Positions 26,341 through 34,406 of a stretch of 64,000 nucleotides of DNA are shown piece by piece (the stretch's first letter is position 1; each line of letters begins with the position of its first letter). This DNA is from Chloroflexota bacterium. Lineage in GTDB: Bacteria; Chloroflexota; Anaerolineae; Anaerolineales; Villigracilaceae. A program made the translations under genes and the position numbers. Below the pieces are notes generated by a model. That model was not told the DNA's origin. It was given only the letters and a program-made list of their open reading frames with translations, and did no database searches. The DNA lies in contig JAIOAQ010000004.1 of NCBI GenBank assembly GCA_019873735.1, positions 60,025 to 124,024 of the forward strand. Direction: 5' to 3'.

Positions 26341-26385
26341 ATCACAGGCATGCCCGCTCCCCCGCCTGCCAGACATGCCTGTGAT
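26341..26385. terminator. 12-bp inverted repeat downstream of the aldo/keto reductase
   Basis: ATCACAGGCATG (26341-26352) and CATGCCTGTGAT (26374-26385) are perfect inverted repeats around a 21-nt C-rich loop. The position, 23 bp after the aldo/keto reductase stop and 91 bp ahead of the next gene start, suggests a transcript end or an operator. No T tract follows on the minus strand. Confidence 0.45.
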
Positions 26386-26407
26386 CGTTTATATACCCGA
26401 AAAAATG

Positions 26408-27373
26408 TCAATCTTCGTCGGGGTGATTGTTCAAAATCTGCTCGATGGTCTCCAGGACATCATCGGTCAGTTTATCTACCGCGTCCGCCGCAGCCAGATT
26501 CTCCTGCAGTTGCTCAATGCTGGTGGCTCCTGTAATCACCGACGAAACTTCCTTGCGCCGCAACAGCCAGGCAATTGCCAGTTGGGCGCTGGTCAGGCCC
26601 AGGTCCCGGGCCACTGAACCGAGCCGCTTGACCACCTCGATGCGTTCAGGGGTGATGCGGTCACGAATCCATGCCATGTTTTCCATCGAGGCGCGCGAAC
26701 CGGCCGGAATCCCATCGTTGTACCGGCCTGCCAGTACACCATAATACAGAGGACTCCAGGTTGTCAGACCAATGCCGAGTTCCTTGCAAATAGGAGAAAG
26801 TTCAGATTCAACCCGCTGGCGGTGAAACATATTGTATTGCGGCTGTTCCATAGAAGGGGGAATAAGATGCTGGGTATTTGCACTGTAGAAGGCGGAGGTG
26901 ATTTGCCAGGCGCGCCATTCAGAAGTGCCCCAGTACATGATCTTCCCCTGACGAACCAGGATGTCCATTGTCTGTACGATTTCGTCAATGGGTGTATCCG
27001 GGTCAAAGCGGTGACAGAAGTAAAGGTCCAGATAGTCTGTTCCCAAGCGCTTGAGAGAGGCGTGTACAGATTCCATGATGTGTTTGCGCGACAGCCCGCG
27101 TCCGTTCGGGCCGGGCATAGTCGGCCAGAAAACCTTGCTGGAAATGACCAGTGCCTCGCGCGGCAGGTCTTTAATCGCTCTGCCCATGACCCATTCAGCC
27201 TGACCATTGGCATAGATATCGGCATTATCAAAGAAGTTCACACCCGCATCGTAAGCGGCATGGATCAAGCGGCTGGCAGTTTGCTCTTCAATCTGATCGC
27301 CAAAGGTCACCCAGGACCCCAGTGAAATTTCACTCACTTTCAGGCCAGATCGGCCCAGACGCCGGTAATGCAT
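26408..27373 (-). CDS. Aldo/keto reductase, Kv-beta-like
   Basis: This 321-residue TIM-barrel NADPH oxidoreductase has the catalytic tetrad Asp49, Tyr54, Lys80 and His121 in the expected contexts (FDNADIY, ISSKVF, YFCHRFD). The GRGLSRKHIMESVHASLKRLGTDYLDLYF segment is typical of the AKR family related to potassium-channel beta subunits and YghZ. The physiological substrate cannot be told from sequence. GAGGTAG precedes the ATG, 8 bp after the Ig-like lipoprotein gene, so they are probably cotranscribed. Confidence 0.9.
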   Translation of the reverse strand: MHYRRLGRSGLKVSEISLGSWVTFGDQIEEQTASRLIHAAYDAGVNFFDNADIYANGQAEWVMGRAIKDLPREALVISSKVFWPTMPGPNGRGLSRKHIMESVHASLKRLGTDYLDLYFCHRFDPDTPIDEIVQTMDILVRQGKIMYWGTSEWRAWQITSAFYSANTQHLIPPSMEQPQYNMFHRQRVESELSPICKELGIGLTTWSPLYYGVLAGRYNDGIPAGSRASMENMAWIRDRITPERIEVVKRLGSVARDLGLTSAQLAIAWLLRRKEVSSVITGATSIEQLQENLAAADAVDKLTDDVLETIEQILNNHPDED

Positions 27374-27381
27374 TTGCTACC

Positions 27382-28053
27382 TCACTGAACAATAATTTTG
27401 ATCGACACCGTACAAACATCGGTTTTACCGCGTTGCACGGCCCAGGTGCTGGTATATGTGCCGGGAGCAGCCGGCGAGGTCATCGAAACCGTAAGCACAA
27501 TGGTGCCATTGACCGGAACATCCCCGGGGAAATCATAACCATTAATGGCGGACATATTGGTGCCGCCCTTGAAGACAAAGTCGGTAGAGGCTTTGTCCAG
27601 CACTTTGTTGCCTGTGTTTTTGACTTTCCAGGAAACATCGAAAGCCGTGGCCGGCGCCAGTTTTGTGTTATTGGCCGGGCTTTGCGATACCAGTTTGCAG
27701 GCGTATTCGGCGGCCGTTCCACTTGTGGACGAGCCTGTAGAAGAAGTTGGCGGCTTGGTAGACGTGGGGATAAAGAAGTGGAAAATGACCGTTTCCGTAG
27801 GCGTAGGGGTGTCGGTCGGTGGGATGACGGTATTGGTTGGCGTAAAAGTCGGCGGAGGAGTGAGAGAGGCCGGAGGCAAAGCCGCCGCCGTTTGCATCTG
27901 CGCTGCGCCTGCCGTCAGGGCAACAATCGTATTGATTCCGCCCGGCGGCAGGGTCGGCAGGCTGGATGCAGGCATGGCCGGTACAGCACAAGCCAAGGAC
28001 AACAGGATAATCGCCGCAAGCACAGACAAAACGCCTCGTCTTGACGCAGACAT
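27382..28053 (-). CDS. Secreted protein with NBR1-like Ig domain
   Basis: This 223-residue protein has an N-terminal hydrophobic export signal with a Cys after Ala-Leu (SLACAVP, a possible lipobox). A Thr/Pro-rich stalk follows (about 70-115), then a beta-sandwich of the NBR1 Ig-like type (FDVSWKVKNTGNKVLDKAS; DVPVNGTIVLTVSMTSPAAPG). Such domains occur in Chloroflexota surface proteins and presumably bind proteins or glycans. A strong ribosome site GAGGAGGAAAC precedes the ATG. It is a paralogue of the next lipoprotein upstream. Confidence 0.82.
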   Translation of the reverse strand: MSASRRGVLSVLAAIILLSLACAVPAMPASSLPTLPPGGINTIVALTAGAAQMQTAAALPPASLTPPPTFTPTNTVIPPTDTPTPTETVIFHFFIPTSTKPPTSSTGSSTSGTAAEYACKLVSQSPANNTKLAPATAFDVSWKVKNTGNKVLDKASTDFVFKGGTNMSAINGYDFPGDVPVNGTIVLTVSMTSPAAPGTYTSTWAVQRGKTDVCTVSIKIIVQ

Positions 28054-28078
28054 GTTTCCTCCTCGTCAACAAGCCCGC

Positions 28079-28113
28079 GGCTACCCCAAGGGAGAAATGC
28101 CCTCAGGGTAGCC
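28079..28113 (-). promoter_or_regulatory. Intercistronic hairpin between the two Ig-like lipoprotein genes
   Basis: GGCTACCC and GGGTAGCC form an 8-bp stem with additional AGGG/CCCT pairing in the loop. It lies in the 80-bp gap between the paralogues and could terminate part of the transcripts or stabilise the upstream message. There is no T tract. Confidence 0.5.
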
Positions 28114-28133
28114 AAAAGGACAGGAATGCCGGT

Positions 28134-28841
28134 CTATTTCTGGACAAAGATGGCAATGTAGGGCCGGCAGAATTTGACGCCGTAGCCGACAATTGCCCAT
28201 TGCTCCACAAAGGTGTGCTTTTCACGTCCCTCCACTTGAGGGGCGATCACTTCGATGACGAGTTGAATCGTTTCACCGGGTTTCACATCGTTTGGCAGGG
28301 TATAGTCGGCAGTGGGAGAAATGCGGCCGGCGCTATCCCAAAAGTATTGGAAGGACCATCCGGCCAGCCAGGTCTTAGAGCCGGTGTTCTTGATCGTCCA
28401 CTTGACGTCAAAACTATCGCCCGGCTTGTAGACAAATTGGCCGTCATAAGGCTTTTGGGCAACGATTTCGCAAGCCAGTTGATCGGTTTGGGAAGAACCG
28501 CCGCCTCCGCCACCACCGCCGCCCCCTCCACCACCGCCACCGCCGCCGCCAGAAGTGGTCGGCAGGACAAATGGCGTAATGGTCGGGACGGGCGTTGGCG
28601 GCAAGATGGGTGTGCTGGTCGGCGTGAACGTAACCGTTGGGGTGATCTCTGTGGGCACCTGCTGGGCCATCTCAGTGCTGCGAGCAATAACCGTCAGTTC
28701 CACTGCTGTTGCAATTGCATCGGCTACCTGCTGTGCATCCGGTGTCGCTGCGCTTGGCGCGGTGGCAGGCGCACAAGCAGCCAACATCAATGCAAAGGCC
28801 AGAAAAGCAAACACAAAAAAGTTAGTTTTAAGCGGTCGCAT
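28134..28841 (-). CDS. Lipoprotein with poly-glycine linker and NBR1-like Ig domain
   Basis: This 235-residue protein has a signal peptide ending in LAAC (a good lipobox), a Thr/Pro stalk, a run of about 18 glycines encoded by a GGN tract (28501-28550), and an NBR1-like Ig domain (SFDVKWTIKNTGSKTWLAGWS). The start was set at 28841 because AAAGGAG lies 6 nt before that ATG; an upstream ATG at 28865 has no such site. It would sit on the outer face of the cytoplasmic membrane. The gap to kamA is 27 bp. Confidence 0.85.
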   Translation of the reverse strand: MRPLKTNFFVFAFLAFALMLAACAPATAPSAATPDAQQVADAIATAVELTVIARSTEMAQQVPTEITPTVTFTPTSTPILPPTPVPTITPFVLPTTSGGGGGGGGGGGGGGGGGGSSQTDQLACEIVAQKPYDGQFVYKPGDSFDVKWTIKNTGSKTWLAGWSFQYFWDSAGRISPTADYTLPNDVKPGETIQLVIEVIAPQVEGREKHTFVEQWAIVGYGVKFCRPYIAIFVQK

Positions 28842-28868
28842 ATTTTCTCCTTTTTGGATATGCATGAT

Positions 28869-30209
28869 TCAATCTTCCTGTGAATCGCCAGGCCCAATGC
28901 CCAGCGGCTTCCATTTTGACTCTCGATCTCTCAGACGATGATGAAGCGTGCTGCGTTCCCGCAGGTCATCAAAGCCCTCTGGCTTAATGAACATATCGTT
29001 TCCGTCGAGCAAAGCCGTAAGCCCTGCCTGACCCGGCTCCGGGCGCTTGTTCTGACAGTACCAGCAGGTCTTCGGGTCATGCGGTTTGTAATCGGTCGGC
29101 TCCTCGTAGGTCGAAATGAAGCCTTCAAAGTTGCGCAGGATGATTTTATGGTCCGACATCGAAACCACATAATTGGGTTGAATGGTGACCTTGCCGCCGC
29201 CGCCCGGCGCGTCAATGCTGTATTGCGGCACAGCAAAGCCAGAAGTATGCCCACGCAAACCCTCAATGATTTCAATGCCTTTGGCCATTGGCGTGCGAAA
29301 ACGGCCAGAACCCGGCACCAAATCGGCTTGATAGAGGTAATAAGGCCGCACACGAATGCGCACCAGCCGATGCACCAGTTCGCGCTGGATATGCACGCAA
29401 TCGTTGATCCCGGCCATCAGAACCGTCTGGTTGCCCAGCGGGATGCCGGCACGACTGAGTTTATCACAAGCCTGAGCCAGTTCTGCCGTCACTTCATTGG
29501 GATGATTAACGTGGATATTCATCCACAACGGATGGTACTTCTGAAGCATGTCGGTCAGTTCGTCGGTAACCCGCATTGGCAAAAACACCGGGACGCGCGT
29601 GCCAATGCGCAGAACCTCCACATGCGGAATCTCCCGCAGCCGGCTGAGCAACTCCTCCAAAATTTTTGGCGAGAGCACCAGCGGGTCACCGCCAGAAAGC
29701 AGCACATCCCGCACCTGCGGGGTACGCCGGATGTAATCCAATTGCAGTTCGAACTCCTGCCGATTGAAGGTAGCCGCAGGGTCGCCGACAATGCGCGAAC
29801 GAGTGCAATAACGGCAATAGGAAGCACACTGCGTCGTCACCAGCATCAACACCCGGTCGGGATAACGATGCACCAAACCCGGCACAGGCGAGTGGCGGTC
29901 CTCGGCCAGCGAATCCTCCATCATGGCAGTAAAGGCTTCCATTTCCTCAATGCGCGGGATGATTTGCTGACGAATCGGGTCATTGGGATCATCCGGGCGA
30001 ATCAGCGAAATAAAATACGGGGTGATATCCACCCGGAACAAGCCTTTCGTATTCAATGCCTGCCGCTCAGAATCGGTCAATTCAATAATTGCTCCGATTT
30101 CCTCCGCCGAATTGAGACGGTGGCTTAATTGCCAGCGCCAGTTATTCCATTGCTCATCGGGGACATCGCGGTAGGCGGGCGCGCGCCGAGATTCAAAAGG
30201 AACGGGCAT
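28869..30209 (-). CDS. kamA: Lysine 2,3-aminomutase family radical SAM enzyme
   Basis: This 446-residue protein carries the radical SAM cluster motif CASYCRYC (Cys128, Cys132, Cys135), LSGGDPLVLS, and the PLP lysine in DAPGGGGK (Lys340), followed by QPNYVVS and ILRNFEG. These match lysine 2,3-aminomutase, which makes beta-lysine with SAM and PLP. The extra C-terminal motif CWYCQNKR may bind a metal. GGAGGTGAG lies before the ATG at 30209, which is preferred over an upstream in-frame start at 30275. No acetyltransferase typical of the beta-lysine osmolyte pathway lies next to it, so the role (osmolyte, antibiotic or fermentation) is open. Confidence 0.9.
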   Translation of the reverse strand: MPVPFESRRAPAYRDVPDEQWNNWRWQLSHRLNSAEEIGAIIELTDSERQALNTKGLFRVDITPYFISLIRPDDPNDPIRQQIIPRIEEMEAFTAMMEDSLAEDRHSPVPGLVHRYPDRVLMLVTTQCASYCRYCTRSRIVGDPAATFNRQEFELQLDYIRRTPQVRDVLLSGGDPLVLSPKILEELLSRLREIPHVEVLRIGTRVPVFLPMRVTDELTDMLQKYHPLWMNIHVNHPNEVTAELAQACDKLSRAGIPLGNQTVLMAGINDCVHIQRELVHRLVRIRVRPYYLYQADLVPGSGRFRTPMAKGIEIIEGLRGHTSGFAVPQYSIDAPGGGGKVTIQPNYVVSMSDHKIILRNFEGFISTYEEPTDYKPHDPKTCWYCQNKRPEPGQAGLTALLDGNDMFIKPEGFDDLRERSTLHHRLRDRESKWKPLGIGPGDSQED

Positions 30210-30390
30210 CTCACCTCCAAGAAGGGAACGGCCTGCAAAGACAGGCCAAAGATGGGAACATCGTCCGATACACAAAATCGTTCATAGCCTGATTGATGAG
30301 TATTGTAAGATGAAACAAAAGGGAGGTCAATATTACATCCGGCCCAACGGAATCGGGCAAAACAGAGTAAAATTTGAGCAAGGAGATGAT

Positions 30391-31254
30391 ATGACCCAAG
30401 TTGCCGTTGTAACCGACTCGTGTGCCAGTATCCCAGAAGCACTCATCCAACGCCTGAATATTCATACAGTCGCTTACTACATCCACCGCGGCCAGGAAGT
30501 CTTGCGCGATTTGGTCACCATCCAGCGCGATGAGTTCCTGCGCTGGATGACCACCGCCACCACCCTGCCCACCACCGCCAGCCCAGGGCCTGGAGACTAC
30601 TACGAAAAATACACAGCCCTGATCAAACAGGGATTTCGTCAAATTATCAGCCTGCATATGACCTCCAAAGGTTCAGGCGCCTATCAGGCCGCCACCGTAG
30701 CCCAGTCCATGCTCAAGGAAGAAGAGCCGACGGTACAAATCGAGGTTGTGGACACGCAGAACGTCTCACTCTGCCAGGGCTGGATGGCCATTGAGGCTGC
30801 CCGCGCTGCTCAATCCGGTTCATCTCTGGACGATGTGGTTGCGCGCGTTAAAAAGATGATTCCCATCACCCAAATGCTTCAGACAGCCGACACCTTACGC
30901 TACCTTTACCTTGGCGGACGCATCGGCCTGGCACAAAACCTGGTCGGTTCGTTACTCAACATCAAACCCATCATCAGCATGAAGGACGGGATTATTGTTG
31001 CCCTGGGAAAAGCACGCGGCCGGTTGCAGGCGTATACGCTCATATCCGATATGGTGGCCAATGCCGTCGGCAAAGGCAAAGCCAAAATTGCCTACGTTCA
31101 CGCCGGAGCGCTGTATGAGGTGGAAAAACTCAAACAACTGGTCGAAGCAAAAGTCGAAGTAGCCGAATCGTTCATTGCAGAACTCTCGCCCGCCCTGGCC
31201 GTTCATACCGGACCGGGGACGGCCGGTTTGTGTTTTTATCCCATCCAAGACTGA
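30391..31254 (+). CDS. DegV family fatty-acid-binding protein
   Basis: This 287-residue protein starts MTQVAVVTDSCASIPEAL, the family N-terminus, with AAGGAGATG ahead of the ATG. A frame extending to 30310 is rejected because it lacks a site and the family N-terminus begins at 30391. TASPGPGDYYEKY, HMTSKGSGAYQAA, and YLYLGGRIGLAQ are typical DegV segments, and the fold binds a fatty acid, in some cases as FakB for phospholipid synthesis. No FakA was seen. The 181-bp gap to kamA holds a weak TAAAAT -10 candidate at 30368. Confidence 0.88.
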   Translation: MTQVAVVTDSCASIPEALIQRLNIHTVAYYIHRGQEVLRDLVTIQRDEFLRWMTTATTLPTTASPGPGDYYEKYTALIKQGFRQIISLHMTSKGSGAYQAATVAQSMLKEEEPTVQIEVVDTQNVSLCQGWMAIEAARAAQSGSSLDDVVARVKKMIPITQMLQTADTLRYLYLGGRIGLAQNLVGSLLNIKPIISMKDGIIVALGKARGRLQAYTLISDMVANAVGKGKAKIAYVHAGALYEVEKLKQLVEAKVEVAESFIAELSPALAVHTGPGTAGLCFYPIQD

Positions 31255-31262
31255 GAGAGCCT

Positions 31263-31559
31263 ATGCCATCTAACGACGAATCTATCTCCGTCCAGCATAA
31301 CCCCCAAAATAACCGCTTCGAAATCCAACAAGACGGGTTGATGGCCGTATTAGAATACCACCAGGCCGACGCAAAAATCATCTTCACCCATACAGCCGTA
31401 CCAGAGGCGCTGGGCGGAAAAGGAATAGGCTCGCGCCTGGTAAAAGCCGGTTTGGATTATGCCCGCGCAAATCAGTTGAAAGTTGTGCCGCTTTGCTCAT
31501 TCACCTACGCTTACATCCAAAAACACCCAGAGTATCAGGATCTCCTGGTAAGTTTGTGA
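31263..31559 (+). CDS. GNAT-like N-acetyltransferase (YidJ/COG2388 type)
   Basis: This 98-residue protein is a short GNAT-like acetyltransferase. The acetyl-CoA pyrophosphate loop appears as GGKGIGSRLVKAGLDYARA, with LCSFTYAYIQKHPEYQDL at the end. Proteins of this length are usually single-domain and of unknown substrate. The start at 31263 was preferred to an in-frame ATG at 31230 inside degV. It begins 8 nt after degV and ends 7 nt before the next gene. Confidence 0.8.
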   Translation: MPSNDESISVQHNPQNNRFEIQQDGLMAVLEYHQADAKIIFTHTAVPEALGGKGIGSRLVKAGLDYARANQLKVVPLCSFTYAYIQKHPEYQDLLVSL

Positions 31560-31566
31560 GAGGCAA

Positions 31567-31989
31567 ATGAATCCACAAGTTCTTGCACTGCTGACCGCCA
31601 TGGCCTGGGGCATCGGCGGTTACTTTGAGAAAAAAGGCCTGCACCTCGGAGGCCTTTCCCCACAAATGGGAATCACAATCCGCACCGGTGTTGCCTTGCT
31701 TATCCTTGGAATAGTCTCCTTCCCACAATGGAAAACGCTGCCCCAGGCCGGCACCAAATCTATCCTGATGATGGTCGTGGGGGGAGGGATCGTTGCCGGC
31801 GCCTTGGGCATGCTGTGTTTTTATGCAGCCCTGAAAGGCGCCCCGCTTAATCGGGTTATGCCCATTGCTTTCACATCGCCCCTCTTTGGCGCCCTGATGG
31901 GCATTCTGCTTGGCGGAGAACCGTTGACCTGGAAAACGGCGATTGGCACCCTGCTGACCATCGGCGGCATCGTTTTGCTTACAATCTAA
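31567..31989 (+). CDS. Half-size EamA/DMT transporter
   Basis: This 140-residue membrane protein has five predicted helices and a single EamA repeat (ALLTAMAWGIGGYFEKKGL ... IGTLLTIGGIVLLTI). The family forms drug or metabolite exporters, in which short members act as dimers. The substrate is unknown. It probably ends the degV operon; the next gene begins about 100 nt later. Confidence 0.78.
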   Translation: MNPQVLALLTAMAWGIGGYFEKKGLHLGGLSPQMGITIRTGVALLILGIVSFPQWKTLPQAGTKSILMMVVGGGIVAGALGMLCFYAALKGAPLNRVMPIAFTSPLFGALMGILLGGEPLTWKTAIGTLLTIGGIVLLTI

Positions 31990-32091
31990 TCGCCGCGCCC
32001 ATAATTTAACCGCCTTGTTCTAAAGAAAGCCGTTCAACTTACAACAAAGTAGTACAATCAAACCCAAGAGACATACTGTTTTGGAGGCAAC

Positions 32092-32511
32092 ATGACTTTT
32101 CATACCCTAATCTTTGCAGGCAACCTGGGGCGCGACCCTGAAATGCGCTACACCCCGGCCGGTCAGGCGGTTACCAATCTTTCTGTCGCCGTCAATGACG
32201 ACTATACCAACAGCAACGGAGAGCGCGTCAAGCGCACGATCTGGATACGAGTTTCTACCTGGGGCAAGCAGGCAGAGAGTTGCAACCAGTATCTCAAAAA
32301 AGGCTCCAAAGTCCTGGTGGAAGGCCGTCTCATTGCCGACCAGAGCACCGGCGGGCCGCGCGTCTGGACCGGTCAGGATGGCCAACCGCGCGCCTCTTAC
32401 GAGGTCAGCGCAGTTACGGTTCGTTTCTTGAGTTCACGCGGTGAAGGCGGCGAAGCGTCAGCCGATGAGATGGGATTGATCGCCGCGCCCGAAGACGATA
32501 TCCCCTTCTAG
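32092..32511 (+). CDS. ssb: Single-stranded DNA-binding protein
   Basis: This 139-residue protein has an OB-fold (LIFAGNLGRDPEMRYTPAGQAVTNLSVA; VKRTIWIRVSTWGKQAE) and the acidic C-terminal tip EDDIPF that binds partner proteins. It coats single strands at forks and repair sites. TGGAGGCA is a good ribosome site. It is followed by a DUF3467 gene and a translin-like gene on the same strand. Confidence 0.95.
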   Translation: MTFHTLIFAGNLGRDPEMRYTPAGQAVTNLSVAVNDDYTNSNGERVKRTIWIRVSTWGKQAESCNQYLKKGSKVLVEGRLIADQSTGGPRVWTGQDGQPRASYEVSAVTVRFLSSRGEGGEASADEMGLIAAPEDDIPF

Positions 32512-32520
32512 GTCTGGCCT

Positions 32521-32853
32521 ATGGCTGCCCCGTCTGCCCCCCGCCCGCCCACGCTCAACATGGAAGCCCCCAACGACCTCCAGCCGCTGTATGCCAATCT
32601 GGTGCGAATTGCGCACTCTCCTGCCGACCTGGTACTTGATTTTGCCCACCTCTTGCCCGGCGAGACAACGGCTACAATTAAAGCCCGCATTTTGATGTCC
32701 CCGCTGAGTGCCAAACTGCTCTACCGCGCCCTGGGCGACAACCTGGCCCGCTATGAGGCCGCTTTTGGCGAGATCACAGTGCCGGGTAATTCCTCGCTGG
32801 CCGAACATCTCTTCCGCCCCTTTCAGCCGCCGGAGCCGCCCAAAGAAAGTTGA
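32521..32853 (+). CDS. DUF3467 family protein
   Basis: This 110-residue protein carries the DUF3467 core (ANLVRIAHSPADLVLDFAHLLPG; ILMSPLSAKLLYRALGDNLARYEAAFGEI). The function is unknown. Pro-rich extensions flank the domain at both ends. The start lies 9 nt after ssb and the stop is 2 nt before the translin-like start, so it is in an operon with both, which suggests a link with single-stranded nucleic acid. No stronger assignment can be made. Confidence 0.85.
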   Translation: MAAPSAPRPPTLNMEAPNDLQPLYANLVRIAHSPADLVLDFAHLLPGETTATIKARILMSPLSAKLLYRALGDNLARYEAAFGEITVPGNSSLAEHLFRPFQPPEPPKES

Positions 32854-32855
32854 AG

Positions 32856-33548
32856 ATGCAAAAATTAGAACGCATTGCCGAGCAGATTCGCAAAGCCTTT
32901 GATGCTCAAACCCTGGCCCGAGATCAGGCGCTCGGCCAGACTCGCGCCCTGACCCGTCACTGTGCCTTGGCGATCCGCGCCGTTCACCGGCAAGAAACGG
33001 AGACCATGGAGGCGCACTTGGGTGAAGCCCATCGCCTGGCAAATGACCTAAAAAACACGCTGGCCAACTACCCCGACCTGTATTACGCCGGCTACACTCA
33101 GGACGCGCTCAAAGAATATGTAGAAGCCTGCAACACTTGTGCCCTGATCAACGGCCAACCATTGCTGACGCCAGAAGAACTTGGAGTAACACACTTCACT
33201 TACCTGAATGGTCTGGCAGAAGTCATTGGCGAATTACGCCGCCGCATCCTGGATATTTTACGTCACGGTTATTCCGAACAAGCCGAACAGTTGCTGGAAA
33301 GCATGGATGAGATTTATGCCGTTCTGGTCACGATGGACTATCCTGAGGCCATTACCAACGGTCTGCGCCGACAAACAGATGTAGCGCGAGGCATTATTGA
33401 ACGTACCCGCAGTGATGTCACCTTCAGCCTGCGCAGTGAACAATTGGCGCGCGCCATGTCCAGCCTGAGCCAGCAACTAAACGGCATTGAGCCGGCTGAC
33501 GCCGACAACACCCCTATTGTTTCTCAGGAGCACGATTTAGAGACGTGA
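32856..33548 (+). CDS. Translin family protein
   Basis: This 230-residue, mostly helical protein starts MQKLERIAEQIRKAF. The segment RDQALGQTRALTRHCALAIRAVHR, YVEACNTCALI and a C-terminal helix set match the translin family (COG2178), single-strand nucleic acid binders that form toroidal assemblies in eukaryotes (with TRAX, as C3PO). A TTG at 32850 overlapping the previous stop is an alternative start. Bacterial translin homologues are uncommon, and here the gene lies in the ssb operon. The acidic metal ligands needed for TRAX-type RNase activity were not identified, so nuclease activity is not claimed. Confidence 0.75.
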   Translation: MQKLERIAEQIRKAFDAQTLARDQALGQTRALTRHCALAIRAVHRQETETMEAHLGEAHRLANDLKNTLANYPDLYYAGYTQDALKEYVEACNTCALINGQPLLTPEELGVTHFTYLNGLAEVIGELRRRILDILRHGYSEQAEQLLESMDEIYAVLVTMDYPEAITNGLRRQTDVARGIIERTRSDVTFSLRSEQLARAMSSLSQQLNGIEPADADNTPIVSQEHDLET

Positions 33549-33549
33549 T

Positions 33550-34176
33550 ATGCCCCGCTTCCGGCGCCGTTATCCACTCTTGATTTACCGTCGTATGCTC
33601 AACCGCTGGTGGCCGGCCACGCTTGTCATCAGCCTGGCCCTGCTCGCCGGTTGGTGGCAGGCTGCCCAAAATGTACCCTGGCAACTTGACCTGTGGCGGA
33701 TAGATGTATGGCTGTTATTCTCCGCCTGTCTGGCCCTCTTGTGGACACTGGCTCTGTTCATCATGAGCCGCATGGCATATGTGCAGGTCTTCCCCGACCG
33801 CTTGCGTCTGGTGACACCCTTTTTACGCATGAACATTTCCTATAAGCGCATCCGGCGGACAAGTACGGCTGCCATGTATGCCCTCTTTCCTCCAGATCGG
33901 CTCCCGGATTCAAAGCGCGAAATTCTCGAGCCGCTGGCGGGCAAAACTGCTGTTGTGGTTGAGTTGATCTCGATGCCCATCCCACGCTCTACTTTGAACT
34001 TCTTTCTTTCGCCCTTCTTTTTCAAGGACCAGACTCCGCACATTGTGATCCTGGTCAACGACTGGCTGAAGTTCAGCACAGAACTGGAAAGTCAACGCTC
34101 GGCCCAAGGCGCCCCCCAGCCCAAAGCCCGCCCCCTTTCATCCATCCTCGCACACCTGCCGGACAAAGACCAATAA
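33550..34176 (+). CDS. Membrane protein with PH-like cytoplasmic domain
   Basis: This 208-residue protein has two helices in the first 80 residues (WWPATLVISLALLAGWW and LLFSACLALLWTLALFIM). A beta-rich region follows (AYVQVFPDRLRLVTPFLRMNISYKRI), typical of bacterial PH-like/YdbT-type modules. The first base of its ATG is 2 nt after the translin stop, so it is cotranscribed. The C-terminus is Pro/Lys-rich. Function unknown. Confidence 0.7.
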   Translation: MPRFRRRYPLLIYRRMLNRWWPATLVISLALLAGWWQAAQNVPWQLDLWRIDVWLLFSACLALLWTLALFIMSRMAYVQVFPDRLRLVTPFLRMNISYKRIRRTSTAAMYALFPPDRLPDSKREILEPLAGKTAVVVELISMPIPRSTLNFFLSPFFFKDQTPHIVILVNDWLKFSTELESQRSAQGAPQPKARPLSSILAHLPDKDQ

Positions 34177-34344
34177 CTTCCCGTCAGAACGCCGGGAAGC
34201 AGATGCGGCTTCCTCTTGTGAATATGTTCACGATTTTTCGGTGACTTTCTGCTTTGCACATATGCTTCAGCAGGAGTATCATTTGCCATGGAGACGGAAC
34301 CAAACACCTCCAAGATGCTCCTCACTGTCTCCTCCTTTGGCGAA

Positions 34345-34377
34345 AGCCTCCGCCGGCCTAAGAAGCCGGCGGAGGCT
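34345..34377. terminator. Perfect 13-bp hairpin between convergent genes
   Basis: AGCCTCCGCCGGC and GCCGGCGGAGGCT are exact inverted repeats around a 7-nt loop, between the PH-like gene and the convergent sensor kinase. It probably ends transcription from both sides; no long T tract follows. A smaller stem (CTTCCCG/CGGGAAG) is at 34177-34199. Confidence 0.65.
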
Positions 34378-34406
34378 GTTAATATCAAAGTTGACAGCCG
34401 GTTACG

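Noticed and set aside
32850..32856. TTG start for the translin-like gene
   Set aside because: ATG at 32856 is only two codons further and gives the same protein; TTG overlap with the stop is possible but not needed.
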